DNA from: JABHGY01 sp964525185 | GTDB lineage: Bacteria > Fidelibacterota > Marinisomatia > Marinisomatales > UBA1611 | DNA: 64,000 nucleotides | Direction: 5' to 3' | NCBI GenBank assembly: GCA_964525185.1 | Contig: CAZGFQ010000002.1 | Location: 1 to 64,000 of the forward strand | Shown: positions 17,816 through 27,881 of the stretch, piece by piece | How the letters are laid out: each line of letters starts with the position of its first letter | Numbering within the stretch: position 1 is the stretch's first letter | The notes under the pieces: generated by a model | What the model was told of the DNA's origin: nothing | Seen by the model: the letters and a program-made list of their open reading frames with translations, nothing else | Database searches by the model: none | Made by a program: the position numbers and the translations under genes

Positions 17816-18927
17816 TTCACGGCGAAGAAATGGTCCTAAATATTGGGCCGCAACATCCAAGTACGCATGGAGTCCTACGATTGAAAGTAAAGACGGATGG
17901 TGAAGTTGTTTCTGACATATATCCGGTCATTGGATATCTCCATCGATCCTTTGAAAAACATTGTGAAAATGTTACCTATGAACAGGTCATTCCTTATACT
18001 GATCGTTGCGATTATATTGCATCCATGAATAATAATTTAGGTTATGCGGTAACTGTCGAAGAATTGATGGAAATCAAAGTCCCAGAAAAAGTAGAATATA
18101 TTCGAGTCATTGTTTCAGAATTCAACCGTATTGCAAGTCATTTATTAGCGCTAGGAGTATATGGATTGGATGTGGGTGCTTTTACACCGTTTCTATATAT
18201 GTTCCGTGATAGAGAGCGTATTTTAGATATGTTTGAAATGGTTTGCGGGGCAAGACTCCTTTATAATTATATTTGGGTAGGTGGTGTATCGCATGATTTA
18301 CCAAAAGGCTTTGTTGAAACGGCTTACCAATTTTTAGATTATTTTGAACCACAAGTTTCAGAATACAATAATTTATTAACATATAATAAAATTTTTATAG
18401 AGCGAACTGCTGATGTAGGCGTATTACCAACTGATGTTGCCATCAATTATGGTGTCACGGGTCCGAATTTGCGCGGTTCGGGTGTTAAGTGGGATATTCG
18501 AAAAGATGAACCCTATTCCATCTATGATAGATTTGATTTTGATGTTCCAGTAGGAAAAGGTGAGTTAGGTACAGTTGGTGATTGTTGGGATCGGTATTGG
18601 GTACGAATGAGGGAAATTGAAGAAAGCGTTAAAATTCTTCGACAAGCACTTAAAGGTCTACCAAAAGAAGGTGATGTGCATCAAGCAATTCCTAAAAAAA
18701 TTAGACCACCAAAAGGATCTATCTATAAGAGAACCGAAAGTCCACGTGGTGACTTAGCTTTTTATATTACAAGCGACGGTAAACCTAAACCATACAGATT
18801 AAAAATGCGTTCACCTGCTTTTACATCTTTAAGTGTGCTGAATAAAATTTCAAAAGGGTGGATGTTGTCAGACGTGATTGCTATTCTGGGAAGTTTAGAT
18901 ATTGTACTAGGGGAAATTGATCGATGA
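17806..18927 (+). CDS. nuoD: NADH-quinone oxidoreductase subunit D
   Basis: A 373-residue subunit descended from the NiFe hydrogenase large subunit; it forms the quinone-binding cavity with NuoB. Visible motifs are NIGPQHPSTHGVLRL (about 12-26) with the quinone-binding histidine, GYLHRSFEKHCEN, the helix RIASHLLALGVYGLDVGAFT, and near the C-terminus ESPRGDLAFYITSDG and ILGSLDIVLGEIDR. The hydrogenase metal cysteines are absent as in all NuoD proteins. The start overlaps nuoC by ten bases; the stop overlaps nuoH by four. Confidence 0.98.
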   Translation: MGVIHGEEMVLNIGPQHPSTHGVLRLKVKTDGEVVSDIYPVIGYLHRSFEKHCENVTYEQVIPYTDRCDYIASMNNNLGYAVTVEELMEIKVPEKVEYIRVIVSEFNRIASHLLALGVYGLDVGAFTPFLYMFRDRERILDMFEMVCGARLLYNYIWVGGVSHDLPKGFVETAYQFLDYFEPQVSEYNNLLTYNKIFIERTADVGVLPTDVAINYGVTGPNLRGSGVKWDIRKDEPYSIYDRFDFDVPVGKGELGTVGDCWDRYWVRMREIEESVKILRQALKGLPKEGDVHQAIPKKIRPPKGSIYKRTESPRGDLAFYITSDGKPKPYRLKMRSPAFTSLSVLNKISKGWMLSDVIAILGSLDIVLGEIDR

Positions 18928-19997
18928 CAGTCGATCTTCTATACGATTGGCTTAATGAATCGATTCCATTTTTAAGTGGGAATGGTTTATTGCTTTTATT
19001 GGCTATTTTAATTCCTGCTTTAACGCTCTTTCTCGTAATTGCTGTAAATGCCATTGTTCTAGTATACGCTGAAAGAAAAGTATCTGCCTTTATGCAAGAT
19101 CGTGTGGGGCCCATGGGGCAAGGAGTAGGGCTTCATGCCGGGAAATGGGGAATGCTCCAAACAGTTGCAGATGCATTAAAATTAATTTCAAAAGAAGACA
19201 TTATACCCAAGTTAGCAGATAGAAAATTATTTATTATGGCACCCTTCATTATTTTTGTAGGTGCTTTTATTGCAGTCATTGCGCTTCCATTTGGAGAATC
19301 AATCATTGTAGCAGACATGAATATTGGTATTTTTTATATTCTTGCTGTGAGTTCATTTGGTGTAATCGGTCTCATTCTTGCGGGATGGTCATCAAATAAT
19401 AAATGGTCCTTATATGGCGGTATGCGTTCTGCGGCGCAAATTATTAGTTATGAAATCCCGGCTGGATTATCCTTAGTTACAGTTATAATGCTTACCGGTA
19501 CATTAAGTATGCAAGGGATTATTAAATATCAATCAGGTGGCTTGTTTGACTGGATTGTATTTTCAAGCCCATTTTCATTTATTGCATTTATAATTTATTT
19601 CATTGCTGCCATTGCCGAAACAAATAGAACGCCTTTTGATATTCCTGAAGCAGAATCGGAATTAGTTGGCGGGTTCCATACAGAATATTCTGGCATGCGT
19701 TGGTCATTCTTTTTCTTAAGTGAATATGCCAATATGCTAGTTGTAAATGGTGTTGCTGCTGCTGCATTTCTTGGAGGATGGCAAAGCCCAATTCCCGGAT
19801 ATTTGAATTCACCAGGCTGGGGTGTTTTTTGGTTTATATCAAAAATATTAGTTTTAGTTTTTGTAATGATGTGGGTTCGGTGGACGTTCCCGAGGTTACG
19901 AGTTGACCAATTAATGGACATATGTTGGAAATATTTACTCCCTATTGCTCTTTTTAACATATTTGGTGTAGGAATTTGGACCCTAATTTTTGGGTAA
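18924..19997 (+). CDS. nuoH: NADH-quinone oxidoreductase subunit H
   Basis: A 357-residue membrane subunit with eight or nine helices that links the peripheral arm to the proton-pumping arm and forms part of the quinone channel. Diagnostic segments are YAERKVSAFMQDRVGPMGQG (about 49-68), LKLISKEDIIP, AETNRTPFDIPEAESELVGG (about 232-251) with its conserved acidic cluster, and the WVRWTFPRLRVDQLM motif (about 316-330). Length is normal. Confidence 0.98.
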   Translation: MTVDLLYDWLNESIPFLSGNGLLLLLAILIPALTLFLVIAVNAIVLVYAERKVSAFMQDRVGPMGQGVGLHAGKWGMLQTVADALKLISKEDIIPKLADRKLFIMAPFIIFVGAFIAVIALPFGESIIVADMNIGIFYILAVSSFGVIGLILAGWSSNNKWSLYGGMRSAAQIISYEIPAGLSLVTVIMLTGTLSMQGIIKYQSGGLFDWIVFSSPFSFIAFIIYFIAAIAETNRTPFDIPEAESELVGGFHTEYSGMRWSFFFLSEYANMLVVNGVAAAAFLGGWQSPIPGYLNSPGWGVFWFISKILVLVFVMMWVRWTFPRLRVDQLMDICWKYLLPIALFNIFGVGIWTLIFG

Positions 19998-20001
19998 TGT
20001 T

Positions 20002-20589
20002 ATGACGAGATATTTTCAAAATATTTGGGAAACAATTACAACGCTTTTAACTGGGTTTGGTATTACATGGGTTCACATGATGAAAATCAAAAAGAACAAT
20101 GTAACCTTACAATATCCTGAAGAAAAATGGCCACGGCCCGAACGTAATATTGGATTTAATCATGATGATTATAATGTGATACGATCACGTTTAACTGTAG
20201 ACATTAATGATTGTATTGGGTGTTTGAAATGTATGAGAGCCTGCCCGGTAAGTTGTATTCATATTGAGACTGTAAAAGCGGATGTCCGCGGTGAAGATAT
20301 ACAAGAAGTTGGGCACGTTGGAATTACGTCTAACGGTTCAAAAAAAGCTATGGTTGTTACTCGATTTGATATTGATATGACAGAATGTTGCTATTGTAAT
20401 CTATGTACCTACCCATGCCCAGAAGAATGTATTTTTATGACAGGCGGCCCAAATGCAGATAGACATCATCTTGATTATGAATTTTCTGAATATGATCGAT
20501 CAGATTTAATCTATAGGTTTGCTAAAAAAGGGACACAAGAAAAAATGGTGAAAATTAAAGCACCAAAAGAACCGAAGGTGGAAGCGTAA
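20002..20589 (+). CDS. nuoI: NADH-quinone oxidoreductase subunit I
   Basis: A subunit of about 195 residues carrying two [4Fe-4S] clusters (N6a, N6b) that pass electrons to NuoB. Both ferredoxin motifs are intact: CIGCLKCMRACP and CCYCNLCTYPCP, each CX2CX2CX3CP. An amphipathic N-terminal helix (residues 1-25) anchors it to the membrane arm. The ATG at 20002 is preferred; a TTG at 19990 inside the end of nuoH would add four residues. It overlaps nuoJ by one base. Confidence 0.97.
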   Translation: MTRYFQNIWETITTLLTGFGITWVHMMKIKKNNVTLQYPEEKWPRPERNIGFNHDDYNVIRSRLTVDINDCIGCLKCMRACPVSCIHIETVKADVRGEDIQEVGHVGITSNGSKKAMVVTRFDIDMTECCYCNLCTYPCPEECIFMTGGPNADRHHLDYEFSEYDRSDLIYRFAKKGTQEKMVKIKAPKEPKVEA

Positions 20590-21077
20590 TGTCTGAACTA
20601 GCATTTTGGCTCGTAGCTGGCATAACCGTCGTTTCAGCGGGAATGGTTGTTTTTTCGGGTCAACTCATTTATTCTGCTATTGCACTGTTATTTACTTTGC
20701 TAGGTGTAGCTGGCTTATATATTTTCTTATGGGCAGACTTTATGGCTGGTATCCAAGTGATGGTTTATATTGGCGGAATTCTTGTCCTAATTATATTTGG
20801 TATTATGTTAACCCATAAAATTGAATCAGTTAAAATTTCGCAAACCAATGTGCAGAGAAAAATGGGTGCTTTTGTTGTGGCTATTTTCCTATTATTCTTA
20901 GCATCTTCATTGGGAAATGCTCCGTGGCTTCAAATAGGGGCAACTGAACCAACCGAAACGGTAAGAACGGTTGGTACATTACTGATGACTAAATATTTAC
21001 TTCCATTTGAAGTAGCATCCATTCTTTTATTGGGGTCGCTAATTGGTGCAGCTATGCTATCAAGGAAGGAAGAATAA
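20589..21077 (+). CDS. nuoJ: NADH-quinone oxidoreductase subunit J
   Basis: A 162-residue membrane subunit with five predicted helices. The family-typical segment ALLFTLLGVAGLYIFLWADFMAG then IQVMVYIGGILVLIIFGIML (about 32-74) contains the helix whose pi-bulge is linked to coupling in known complex I structures. Stop and start codons of nuoJ and nuoK overlap by a single base. Confidence 0.96.
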   Translation: MSELAFWLVAGITVVSAGMVVFSGQLIYSAIALLFTLLGVAGLYIFLWADFMAGIQVMVYIGGILVLIIFGIMLTHKIESVKISQTNVQRKMGAFVVAIFLLFLASSLGNAPWLQIGATEPTETVRTVGTLLMTKYLLPFEVASILLLGSLIGAAMLSRKEE

Positions 21078-21382
21078 TGGACCAGCTAGTCAATTATCTA
21101 TATATTTCTGCCATTTTATTTTCTTTAGGTATTTTTGGTGTTATTACTCGGCGGAATGGTATTGCTGTTTTAATGGGTGTTGAACTAATACTAAATGCGG
21201 CTAATATTAATTTTGTTGCCTTTTCACGGTTTGGTGGTATGAATGTGAGTGGACATGTTTTTTCACTATTCGTAATTGTTTTAGCCGCTGCAGAAGCAGC
21301 TGTCGCCTTGGCGATTATTATTACAATTTACAATTCAATGCAAACAGTTAATGTGGATGATGCATCTAGGTTGAAGCAATAA
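21077..21382 (+). CDS. nuoK: NADH-quinone oxidoreductase subunit K
   Basis: A 101-residue membrane subunit with three helices. The two buried glutamates of the proton path are visible in MGVELILNAANINFVAF (about 33-49, first Glu at 36) and in LAAAEAAVALAIIITIYN (about 71-88). Typical length is 100. It shares one base with nuoL. Confidence 0.97.
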   Translation: MDQLVNYLYISAILFSLGIFGVITRRNGIAVLMGVELILNAANINFVAFSRFGGMNVSGHVFSLFVIVLAAAEAAVALAIIITIYNSMQTVNVDDASRLKQ

Positions 21383-23430
21383 TGGATAATATTTATATCA
21401 ATTCAAGTTTAGCTATTTTGTTTTTGCCTTTATTGGCATTTACTATTCAAATATTTATAGGTAAGCGGTTACCGCGCCAAGGTGATTGGGTTTCTATTTC
21501 TGCAATTCTAATTACATTACTATTAGCGGGATATATGTTTATATCCATGTTGGCGCAATATGATCCAAATTTAAAACATGAAGCATCCTTTATGTGGATG
21601 GATTTAGGAGATTTTAAAATCCGCCTCGGATTCTTAGTAGATAACATAACCATTATAATGTTGTTAGTTGTGGCCTTAATATCAAGTTGTACACATATTT
21701 TCTCTATAAAATATTTAGAAGGTGATATTCGTTATTCTCGATATTTTGCCTATTTAGGATTATTCACTTTTAGTATGAATGGAATTGTGCTTGCTAATAA
21801 TTTGGTTTCTATGTATATATTTTGGGAATTAGTAGGTGTTAGTTCTTATTTATTGATTGGTCATTGGTTTGAGAAAGAGTCCGCAGCTGATGCAGCAAAA
21901 AAAGCTTTTTTAACAAATCGGGTTGGGGATATTGGCTTTTTCATTGGAATTATGACCGTTTTCACTGCTGTGGGTTCATTTGCTTTTACAGATATATTTG
22001 ATGGTGTTGCCCTCGGTTCGATAGAAGGAGTTACATTAACTTTTGCAGGAATTTGTTTGTTTGCCGGAGCCATGGGTAAATCATCTCAATTTCCACTTCA
22101 TATTTGGTTGCCAGATGCCATGGAAGGGCCTACACCAGTTTCGGCATTAATGCATGCTGCAACAATGGTTGCTGCTGGTGTTTATTTATCAGTTCGCCTT
22201 TTCCCTTTGATGACTCCTGGCGCATTAACCTTTATCGCATATATTGGTGGATTTACTGCATTTTTCGCTGCAACGATAGCTTTAACACAAAATGACATTA
22301 AAAAAGTTTTAGCATATAGTACGGTTAGTCAGTTAGGGTATATGATATTAGCTGTAGGGACAGGTGTTTATACAGCTGCATTTTTCCATTTATTAACTCA
22401 TGCTATGTTTAAAGCAAACCTTTTTTATGGAAGTGGTAGTGTAATTCATTCCATGCACCATGCACTGCATAAAAAACATGATCATGAAACAGACCCCCAA
22501 GATATGCGAAATATGGGCGGATTTAAAGAAAAAATGCCCATTACTTTTTGGAGCATGACCATCAGTACATTAGCCATTGCAGGTGTACCCTTCTTTTCAG
22601 GGTTTTTATCTAAGGATGCAATATTGGGTGGAACATTATCGTTTGCTCAACATCATCCTCAACATTTCCTATTGCCATTATTCGGATTTGGTGCAGCAGC
22701 TATGACTGCCTTTTATATGTTTAGAATGATTTTTATGACATTTTATGGACAATCAAAAATGCCAGAAATTTATAGTGATATACATGAATCTCCTCGTGAA
22801 ATGACGGGACCTCTTGTATTGTTGGGTACATTAAGTATTTTTGTATTTTACACCTTACCATACTTTAATCCATTTTCTACACACGGGTGGTTTACTGATT
22901 TAATTGTTGCAAAAGATTCATTTGTTCCTGGGAATATCTCAGCTCATGAAATTGCGGAACATGCTCACCATGCACATATGCCTGCTATGATACTCTCTCT
23001 CTCTGTTGCGGGATTTGGTATTTTGTTGGCAGGTTTAATGTATTTGAAAAAATCGCTTTCCGCAGACACATGGGCAAAAAATTCAGGACCGCTTTATAAA
23101 TTAAGTCTTAATAAGTTTTATTTTGATGAAAATTATGATCGTTTTCTTTATCAACCATTGATGAAGCTGGCTAATAAAGTAGCTTATTTCGATTGGGAAT
23201 TATATGATAAATATTTCATCAACGGTTTTGGAAAAGTCACAGCTTGGCTTTCTGATATTTCTGGAAAATTTGATTATGACGGCATTGACCAAGGCCTAGT
23301 AGACGGTGTAGGGCGTTCTGCAAAAAATGTAGGTCATTCATTACGAAACATTCAAACAGGTCGCATCCAAAATTATATTCTTTACGTTTTAGCGGGTGCA
23401 ATTCTGATGATTATTATACAAGCAGTTTAA
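21382..23430 (+). CDS. nuoL: NADH-quinone oxidoreductase subunit L
   Basis: A 682-residue antiporter-like, ion-pumping subunit at the far end of the membrane arm. Core motifs include YIFWELVGVSSYLLIGHWFE (about 145-164, with the key glutamate), GDIGFFIGI, LPDAMEGPTPVSALMHAATM (about 245-264) and the lysine-containing LTQNDIKKVLAYSTVSQLGYM (about 301-321). The long C-terminal lateral helix region follows (about 540-682). A histidine-rich loop lies at about 356-368 (HSMHHALHKKHDH). Length is somewhat longer than in E. coli (613). Confidence 0.98.
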   Translation: MDNIYINSSLAILFLPLLAFTIQIFIGKRLPRQGDWVSISAILITLLLAGYMFISMLAQYDPNLKHEASFMWMDLGDFKIRLGFLVDNITIIMLLVVALISSCTHIFSIKYLEGDIRYSRYFAYLGLFTFSMNGIVLANNLVSMYIFWELVGVSSYLLIGHWFEKESAADAAKKAFLTNRVGDIGFFIGIMTVFTAVGSFAFTDIFDGVALGSIEGVTLTFAGICLFAGAMGKSSQFPLHIWLPDAMEGPTPVSALMHAATMVAAGVYLSVRLFPLMTPGALTFIAYIGGFTAFFAATIALTQNDIKKVLAYSTVSQLGYMILAVGTGVYTAAFFHLLTHAMFKANLFYGSGSVIHSMHHALHKKHDHETDPQDMRNMGGFKEKMPITFWSMTISTLAIAGVPFFSGFLSKDAILGGTLSFAQHHPQHFLLPLFGFGAAAMTAFYMFRMIFMTFYGQSKMPEIYSDIHESPREMTGPLVLLGTLSIFVFYTLPYFNPFSTHGWFTDLIVAKDSFVPGNISAHEIAEHAHHAHMPAMILSLSVAGFGILLAGLMYLKKSLSADTWAKNSGPLYKLSLNKFYFDENYDRFLYQPLMKLANKVAYFDWELYDKYFINGFGKVTAWLSDISGKFDYDGIDQGLVDGVGRSAKNVGHSLRNIQTGRIQNYILYVLAGAILMIIIQAV

Positions 23431-23451
23431 AAGGATTTTATTGAGGTAATT

Positions 23452-24999
23452 ATGGAATCAAATTTATTGAGTCTATTAGTTTGGTTGCCGGTATTGGGGC
23501 TATTAGGGATAGCTCTTATTCCAAGGCATAGAACCAAAGAAATTAAATGGATGGCAGCCTTAGCGACAGGCATTCAGCTTGTACTAGCAATAGTCCTGTG
23601 GTCAAAATTTGATCCATCGGAAGCGGGTATGCAATTCGTAGAAAGAGCTGATTGGATTCCATCATTTAATATATCCTATATATTGGGTGTTGATGGTTTA
23701 AGTCTTCCAATGGTGATTTTAACAGCTTTATTATGTTTCATCGGTATATTTGTTAGTTGGAAAATAGACCATGCAGTTAAAGGATATTTTGCATTATTCT
23801 TATTATTAGATACAGGAATAATGGGCGTTTTTGTGTCTATGGATTTCTTTCTATTCTATATATTTTGGGAAGTCATGTTATTGCCCATGTATTTCTTAAT
23901 AGGTATTTGGGGTGGTCCGCAACGTGAATATGCTGCAATTAAATTTTTCCTATATACATTATTTGGCTCTGTTTTAATGCTAATAGGAATTTTAGGTCTT
24001 TATTTTACATGTGGTCAAACATTTGATATTCAAGTTTTAATTCAAAATGCACCTGAAATGTTATCTGGTGTCATGTGGTGGGGCATGAGTGCTATTAAGG
24101 TTATTTGGGTTTTATTATTTATTGGTTTTGCAATAAAAGTACCTGTTTTCCCATTTCATACCTGGCTACCATTAGCTCACGTAGAGGCGCCAACTGCTAT
24201 TTCTGTTCTATTAGCTGGGATTTTATTAAAACTGGGTGTTTATGGAATTCTTAGATTGAATTATGGATTAATGCCGGATGGTGTTTGGTGGTTTGCAGGT
24301 GCACTTGCATTCTTGGGGTTAATTAATGTTGTCTGGGGTGGATTGTGTGCCTTAGCGCAAACTGATTTAAAGAAGCTTGTTGCTTATTCTAGTATTAACC
24401 ATATGGGATATTCTCTTATTGGTATGGCAGCTGTCATTGCTGCAGGTTCTGCAAATGGTGCAAATACAACAGCTGCACAAGCGGGATTAGCTGGCGCAGT
24501 TTTCCAAATGTTTAATCATGGAACAATATCAGCCATGCTCTTCATTTTAGTAGGAGTTATTTATGACAGAGCGCATCATAGAGAAATTAATGGGTTTGGT
24601 GGACTTGCATCTCAAATGCCGGTATACACGGGGATAACAGCATTAGCATTTTTTGCTGGTTTAGGATTACCCGGCTTCTCCGGTTTTATCAGTGAAGCAA
24701 TGTGTTTTATTGGTGCCTTTCCAGTATTTAAAGGAATTGTTATAGCATCGACGATTGGGATATTACTGAATGCAGCATATTTCCTGTGGGCATTCCAACG
24801 CATATTTTTCGGAAAGTTGAATGATAAATATTCAGACCTACCTGAAATTAATAGTAGAGAATTATTTACGGTGATTCCATTAGCAATTATTACTGTTATT
24901 CTAGGTGTTTATCCAGCGCCTTTTTTAAATCTTGTTAAATCAACCTTGAATTTGATTATTGAAATGGTTGCATCTGGGTCACCAATTGCTGGATTGTAA
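23452..24999 (+). CDS. nuoM: NADH-quinone oxidoreductase subunit M
   Basis: A 515-residue antiporter-like pumping subunit with about fourteen helices. Conserved features are the FYIFWEVMLLPMYFLIGIWGG helix (about 130-150) with its glutamate, FPFHTWLPLAHVEAPTAISV (about 237-256) and the lysine helix LAQTDLKKLVAYSSINHMGY (about 302-321). Gap to nuoL is 21 bases and to nuoN 15 bases. A weak AGG-type ribosome binding site (TTGAGGTAATT) precedes the start. Confidence 0.98.
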   Translation: MESNLLSLLVWLPVLGLLGIALIPRHRTKEIKWMAALATGIQLVLAIVLWSKFDPSEAGMQFVERADWIPSFNISYILGVDGLSLPMVILTALLCFIGIFVSWKIDHAVKGYFALFLLLDTGIMGVFVSMDFFLFYIFWEVMLLPMYFLIGIWGGPQREYAAIKFFLYTLFGSVLMLIGILGLYFTCGQTFDIQVLIQNAPEMLSGVMWWGMSAIKVIWVLLFIGFAIKVPVFPFHTWLPLAHVEAPTAISVLLAGILLKLGVYGILRLNYGLMPDGVWWFAGALAFLGLINVVWGGLCALAQTDLKKLVAYSSINHMGYSLIGMAAVIAAGSANGANTTAAQAGLAGAVFQMFNHGTISAMLFILVGVIYDRAHHREINGFGGLASQMPVYTGITALAFFAGLGLPGFSGFISEAMCFIGAFPVFKGIVIASTIGILLNAAYFLWAFQRIFFGKLNDKYSDLPEINSRELFTVIPLAIITVILGVYPAPFLNLVKSTLNLIIEMVASGSPIAGL

Positions 25000-25014
25000 A
25001 CCGGGCGAATTGAT

Positions 25015-26505
25015 ATGAATAATCTTCAAAGTTTATCTCTTTACTGGCCTGAGCTCATCCTAACGGTAACTATTTTAGGTGCCATTATTTATGATTTGTT
25101 TTTGCCGAAAGAAAAATCTCCGAATGTAGGGTGGTTTGTATTTGGGGGCCTTTTATTGTCAAGCATCGCTATCATGATGCAAGATAATCGAACAACAACA
25201 TTATTTATGGATGCAATTGTATTAGACCCATTTGCGCAATTTTTCAAATTACTCATTATTGGAGCAACTGCGCTTGTCATCATAGCAAGCCAACAAAACA
25301 GCGAATTAGATGGGTATAGTCAAGGTGAATATTATTCCCTGTTGGGGATTTTAGTATTTGGGCTTTTTTTAATGGTGTCGTCGGTTGATTTGATTTCTGT
25401 TTATTTGTCATTAGAAGTTGTTTCAATTATGTCATTTATATTATCTGGATATTTAAAAAATGATCAACGGTCCAATGAATCAGCATTAAAGTATGTTATA
25501 TATGGTGCTTTTTCATCGGGAGTAATGTTGTACGGAATGAGTCTTATTTATGGAATTGCAGGTAGTACTAATTTTTTTGAAATTCAAAATCAGCTTGTTG
25601 GCGGTGGCGGAGATTTTAATTTAATTTTTGTCATAGCTATTGTAATGATTCTCGTTGGGTTTGGTTATAAAATTTCTATGGTTCCATTTCATTTTTGGAC
25701 TCCAGATGTTTATGAAGGTGCGCCGACAACCATTACTGCATTTTTATCTGTTGCTCCAAAGGCAGGAGGTTTGGCGTTATTTATCCGGTTTTTTCATCAA
25801 GTGATGGGAGATGGAGTTGCTTTAGAAGGTTATGGATTTTTAACAAATACCGAACTACCTTGGCCACAAATAATTGCTGTATTAGCAGTCGCAACGATGA
25901 CCTTAGGAAATTTGGTTGCTCTTCAACAAAAAAGTATAAAACGCATGTTAGCTTACTCTAGTGTGGCCCATGCAGGTTATATGCTTATGGCATTACCCGT
26001 TCTTTCTTCTGATGGGATTCAAGCAATAATGATATATCTTGTAATGTATTTATTTATGAATTTAGGTGCATTTTTTGTTGTGCTTTATGTCAAGAATAGG
26101 ACAGGAAGTGAAACATTTGAAGATTATAGTGGTCTTGGATGGAATATGCCAATACTAGGCATTGTTATGACTATTTTTATGGTATCCTTAACTGGGCTAC
26201 CGCCGACAGCGGGATTTATTGGTAAATTTTATATTTTCGCATCAGTCATCAAAGCGGGGAGCCAATTTTACTGGTTAGCATTTTTTGGTGCTTTCAACAG
26301 CGTTATATCATTGTATTACTATTTTAAAGTTGTTAAAGTGATGTTTCTTGAAGGTGAAAAATCCGAATCAATAGAATCCCCAAACCAACCGATATTAGGC
26401 CTTTTGTTAGTCACGGCAATCCCATCTTTATTATTGGGTGTTTACTGGCAGCCGGTCATAAAATGGGTTGAAAATTCTTTCCATTTCTTCACACAAATTT
26501 TGTAA
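25015..26505 (+). CDS. nuoN: NADH-quinone oxidoreductase subunit N
   Basis: A 496-residue antiporter-like subunit, last of the complex I operon. Visible are the SLEVVSIMSFILSGYLKND helix (about 125-143) with a conserved glutamate, MVPFHFWTPDVYEGAPTTIT (about 222-241), the LQQKSIKRMLAYSSVAHAGYM helix (about 303-323) and TGLPPTAGFIGKFYIF (about 393-408). It ends 30 bases before nqrA on the same strand. No nuoE, nuoF or nuoG gene lies in or near the operon. Confidence 0.98.
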   Translation: MNNLQSLSLYWPELILTVTILGAIIYDLFLPKEKSPNVGWFVFGGLLLSSIAIMMQDNRTTTLFMDAIVLDPFAQFFKLLIIGATALVIIASQQNSELDGYSQGEYYSLLGILVFGLFLMVSSVDLISVYLSLEVVSIMSFILSGYLKNDQRSNESALKYVIYGAFSSGVMLYGMSLIYGIAGSTNFFEIQNQLVGGGGDFNLIFVIAIVMILVGFGYKISMVPFHFWTPDVYEGAPTTITAFLSVAPKAGGLALFIRFFHQVMGDGVALEGYGFLTNTELPWPQIIAVLAVATMTLGNLVALQQKSIKRMLAYSSVAHAGYMLMALPVLSSDGIQAIMIYLVMYLFMNLGAFFVVLYVKNRTGSETFEDYSGLGWNMPILGIVMTIFMVSLTGLPPTAGFIGKFYIFASVIKAGSQFYWLAFFGAFNSVISLYYYFKVVKVMFLEGEKSESIESPNQPILGLLLVTAIPSLLLGVYWQPVIKWVENSFHFFTQIL

Positions 26506-26535
26506 TTTTATATGCGATTTTAGCTGTTTATACTG

Positions 26536-27879
26536 ATGTCACGAATACGAATTAAAAAGGGTTACAATATCCGAATAGCTGGTTTACCTGCAGATGAAAT
26601 AATCGCAGGAAAAATACCTTCCCGTATCTCAATACAACCCAACACATTTAAATCTATCAAGCCAAAACTTTTGGTTAAAGAAGGTGACTCTGTTCAATTG
26701 GGCGCTGCTTTATTTTTTGATAAAAATAATCCAACAATCAAATGGGCATCACCCGGTGCTGGTACAATTAAATCTATACAATATGGCCCAAGGCGAGTGA
26801 TAGATAACATAATAATTGAGATAGACCGGGAAGAAGAAAAAATTATAGGTCAATCATATGATTCCGAAGCCATACATTCACTGGGGGCAGATGTAGTTAA
26901 AAACCGAATTATAGATGGAAATCTATTTCCGATGATTCGCCAAAGACCCTTTAATAAAATCCCAAATCCAGATCGATTGCCTGATGCTATATTTATTTCT
27001 GGATTGAATACAGCACCATTAGCTGTTAATCTTGAATTAGCGCTATTAGAACGGTTAGAATCTTTTCAAGCTGGTATTGATGCGTTGTCACAATTAACAA
27101 AGGGTAAAACATACCTTACTGTTCCTAATGAAACTGTATTGAGTCATATAAATAATTGTGAAATTAATCATATATCAGGACCTCACCCGGCTGGGAATGT
27201 TGGAATTCAAATCCACCATATTTCACCTTTGAAGCCCGAAAAAATTATTTGGACAATTGATGCACAGCATGTTGCAACAATTGGAGATTTATTTTTAACG
27301 GGGTCTTACAATCCTGAAATAGTTGTTTCCGTTGCTGGTCCAATGGTTAAGGCGCCAACTCATATTAAGGCACGAATAGGCTCATCTATAAACACCTTGA
27401 TTCACGATAATTTTAAAGATGGGCAGTCTAGGATAATATCAGGCAATGTATTAACGGGTGTTCAGTCTTCGAGGGATGGATTTATTGGATTCTATGATAG
27501 TGCAATTACTATAATTCCTGAATCTGATGAGCGAGAATTTTTAGGCTGGTTGAAACCGGGATCAAGTACTACACGTTATTCTCTAACTAATGCCTATTTT
27601 AAAAATGGGGCTCAATCATTCCCTTTTGACTCAAGTATAAATGGTGGTGTAAGAGCATTAGTGCCAATAGATGCGTGGGAAAATGTTTTACCGATGGATA
27701 TTATGCCCATTGCATTATTTAGAAGTATTATTGCTAAAGATATTGAAGAAATGGAACAATTAGGGATAATTGAATGTGATCCTGAAGATTTTGCATTATG
27801 CAGTTTTGCTTGTCCAAGTAAAATAGAATTATCAGCTATTATACGATCAGGGTTAGATATGGTTGAGGCAGAAGGATAA
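26536..27879 (+). CDS. nqrA: Na+-translocating NADH:quinone reductase subunit A
   Basis: A 447-residue hydrophilic subunit of the sodium-pumping Nqr complex. The N-terminus IRIKKGYNIRIAGLPADE is the NqrA start pattern, followed by the barrel-sandwich-like segment KPKLLVKEGDSVQLGAALFF and ASPGAGTIKSI (about 35-80), related to RnfC. The C-terminal part has SLTNAYFKNGAQSFPF and ALVPIDAWENVLPMDIMP (about 371-388). Family knowledge: it is a cytoplasmic subunit that binds ubiquinone. Its start follows nuoN by only 30 bases, so it may be co-transcribed with the complex I genes. Confidence 0.97.
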   Translation: MSRIRIKKGYNIRIAGLPADEIIAGKIPSRISIQPNTFKSIKPKLLVKEGDSVQLGAALFFDKNNPTIKWASPGAGTIKSIQYGPRRVIDNIIIEIDREEEKIIGQSYDSEAIHSLGADVVKNRIIDGNLFPMIRQRPFNKIPNPDRLPDAIFISGLNTAPLAVNLELALLERLESFQAGIDALSQLTKGKTYLTVPNETVLSHINNCEINHISGPHPAGNVGIQIHHISPLKPEKIIWTIDAQHVATIGDLFLTGSYNPEIVVSVAGPMVKAPTHIKARIGSSINTLIHDNFKDGQSRIISGNVLTGVQSSRDGFIGFYDSAITIIPESDEREFLGWLKPGSSTTRYSLTNAYFKNGAQSFPFDSSINGGVRALVPIDAWENVLPMDIMPIALFRSIIAKDIEEMEQLGIIECDPEDFALCSFACPSKIELSAIIRSGLDMVEAEG

Positions 27880-27881
27880 TT

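Noticed and set aside
19595..19960. 121-codon antisense frame in nuoH
   Set aside because: Shadow of a conserved membrane subunit.
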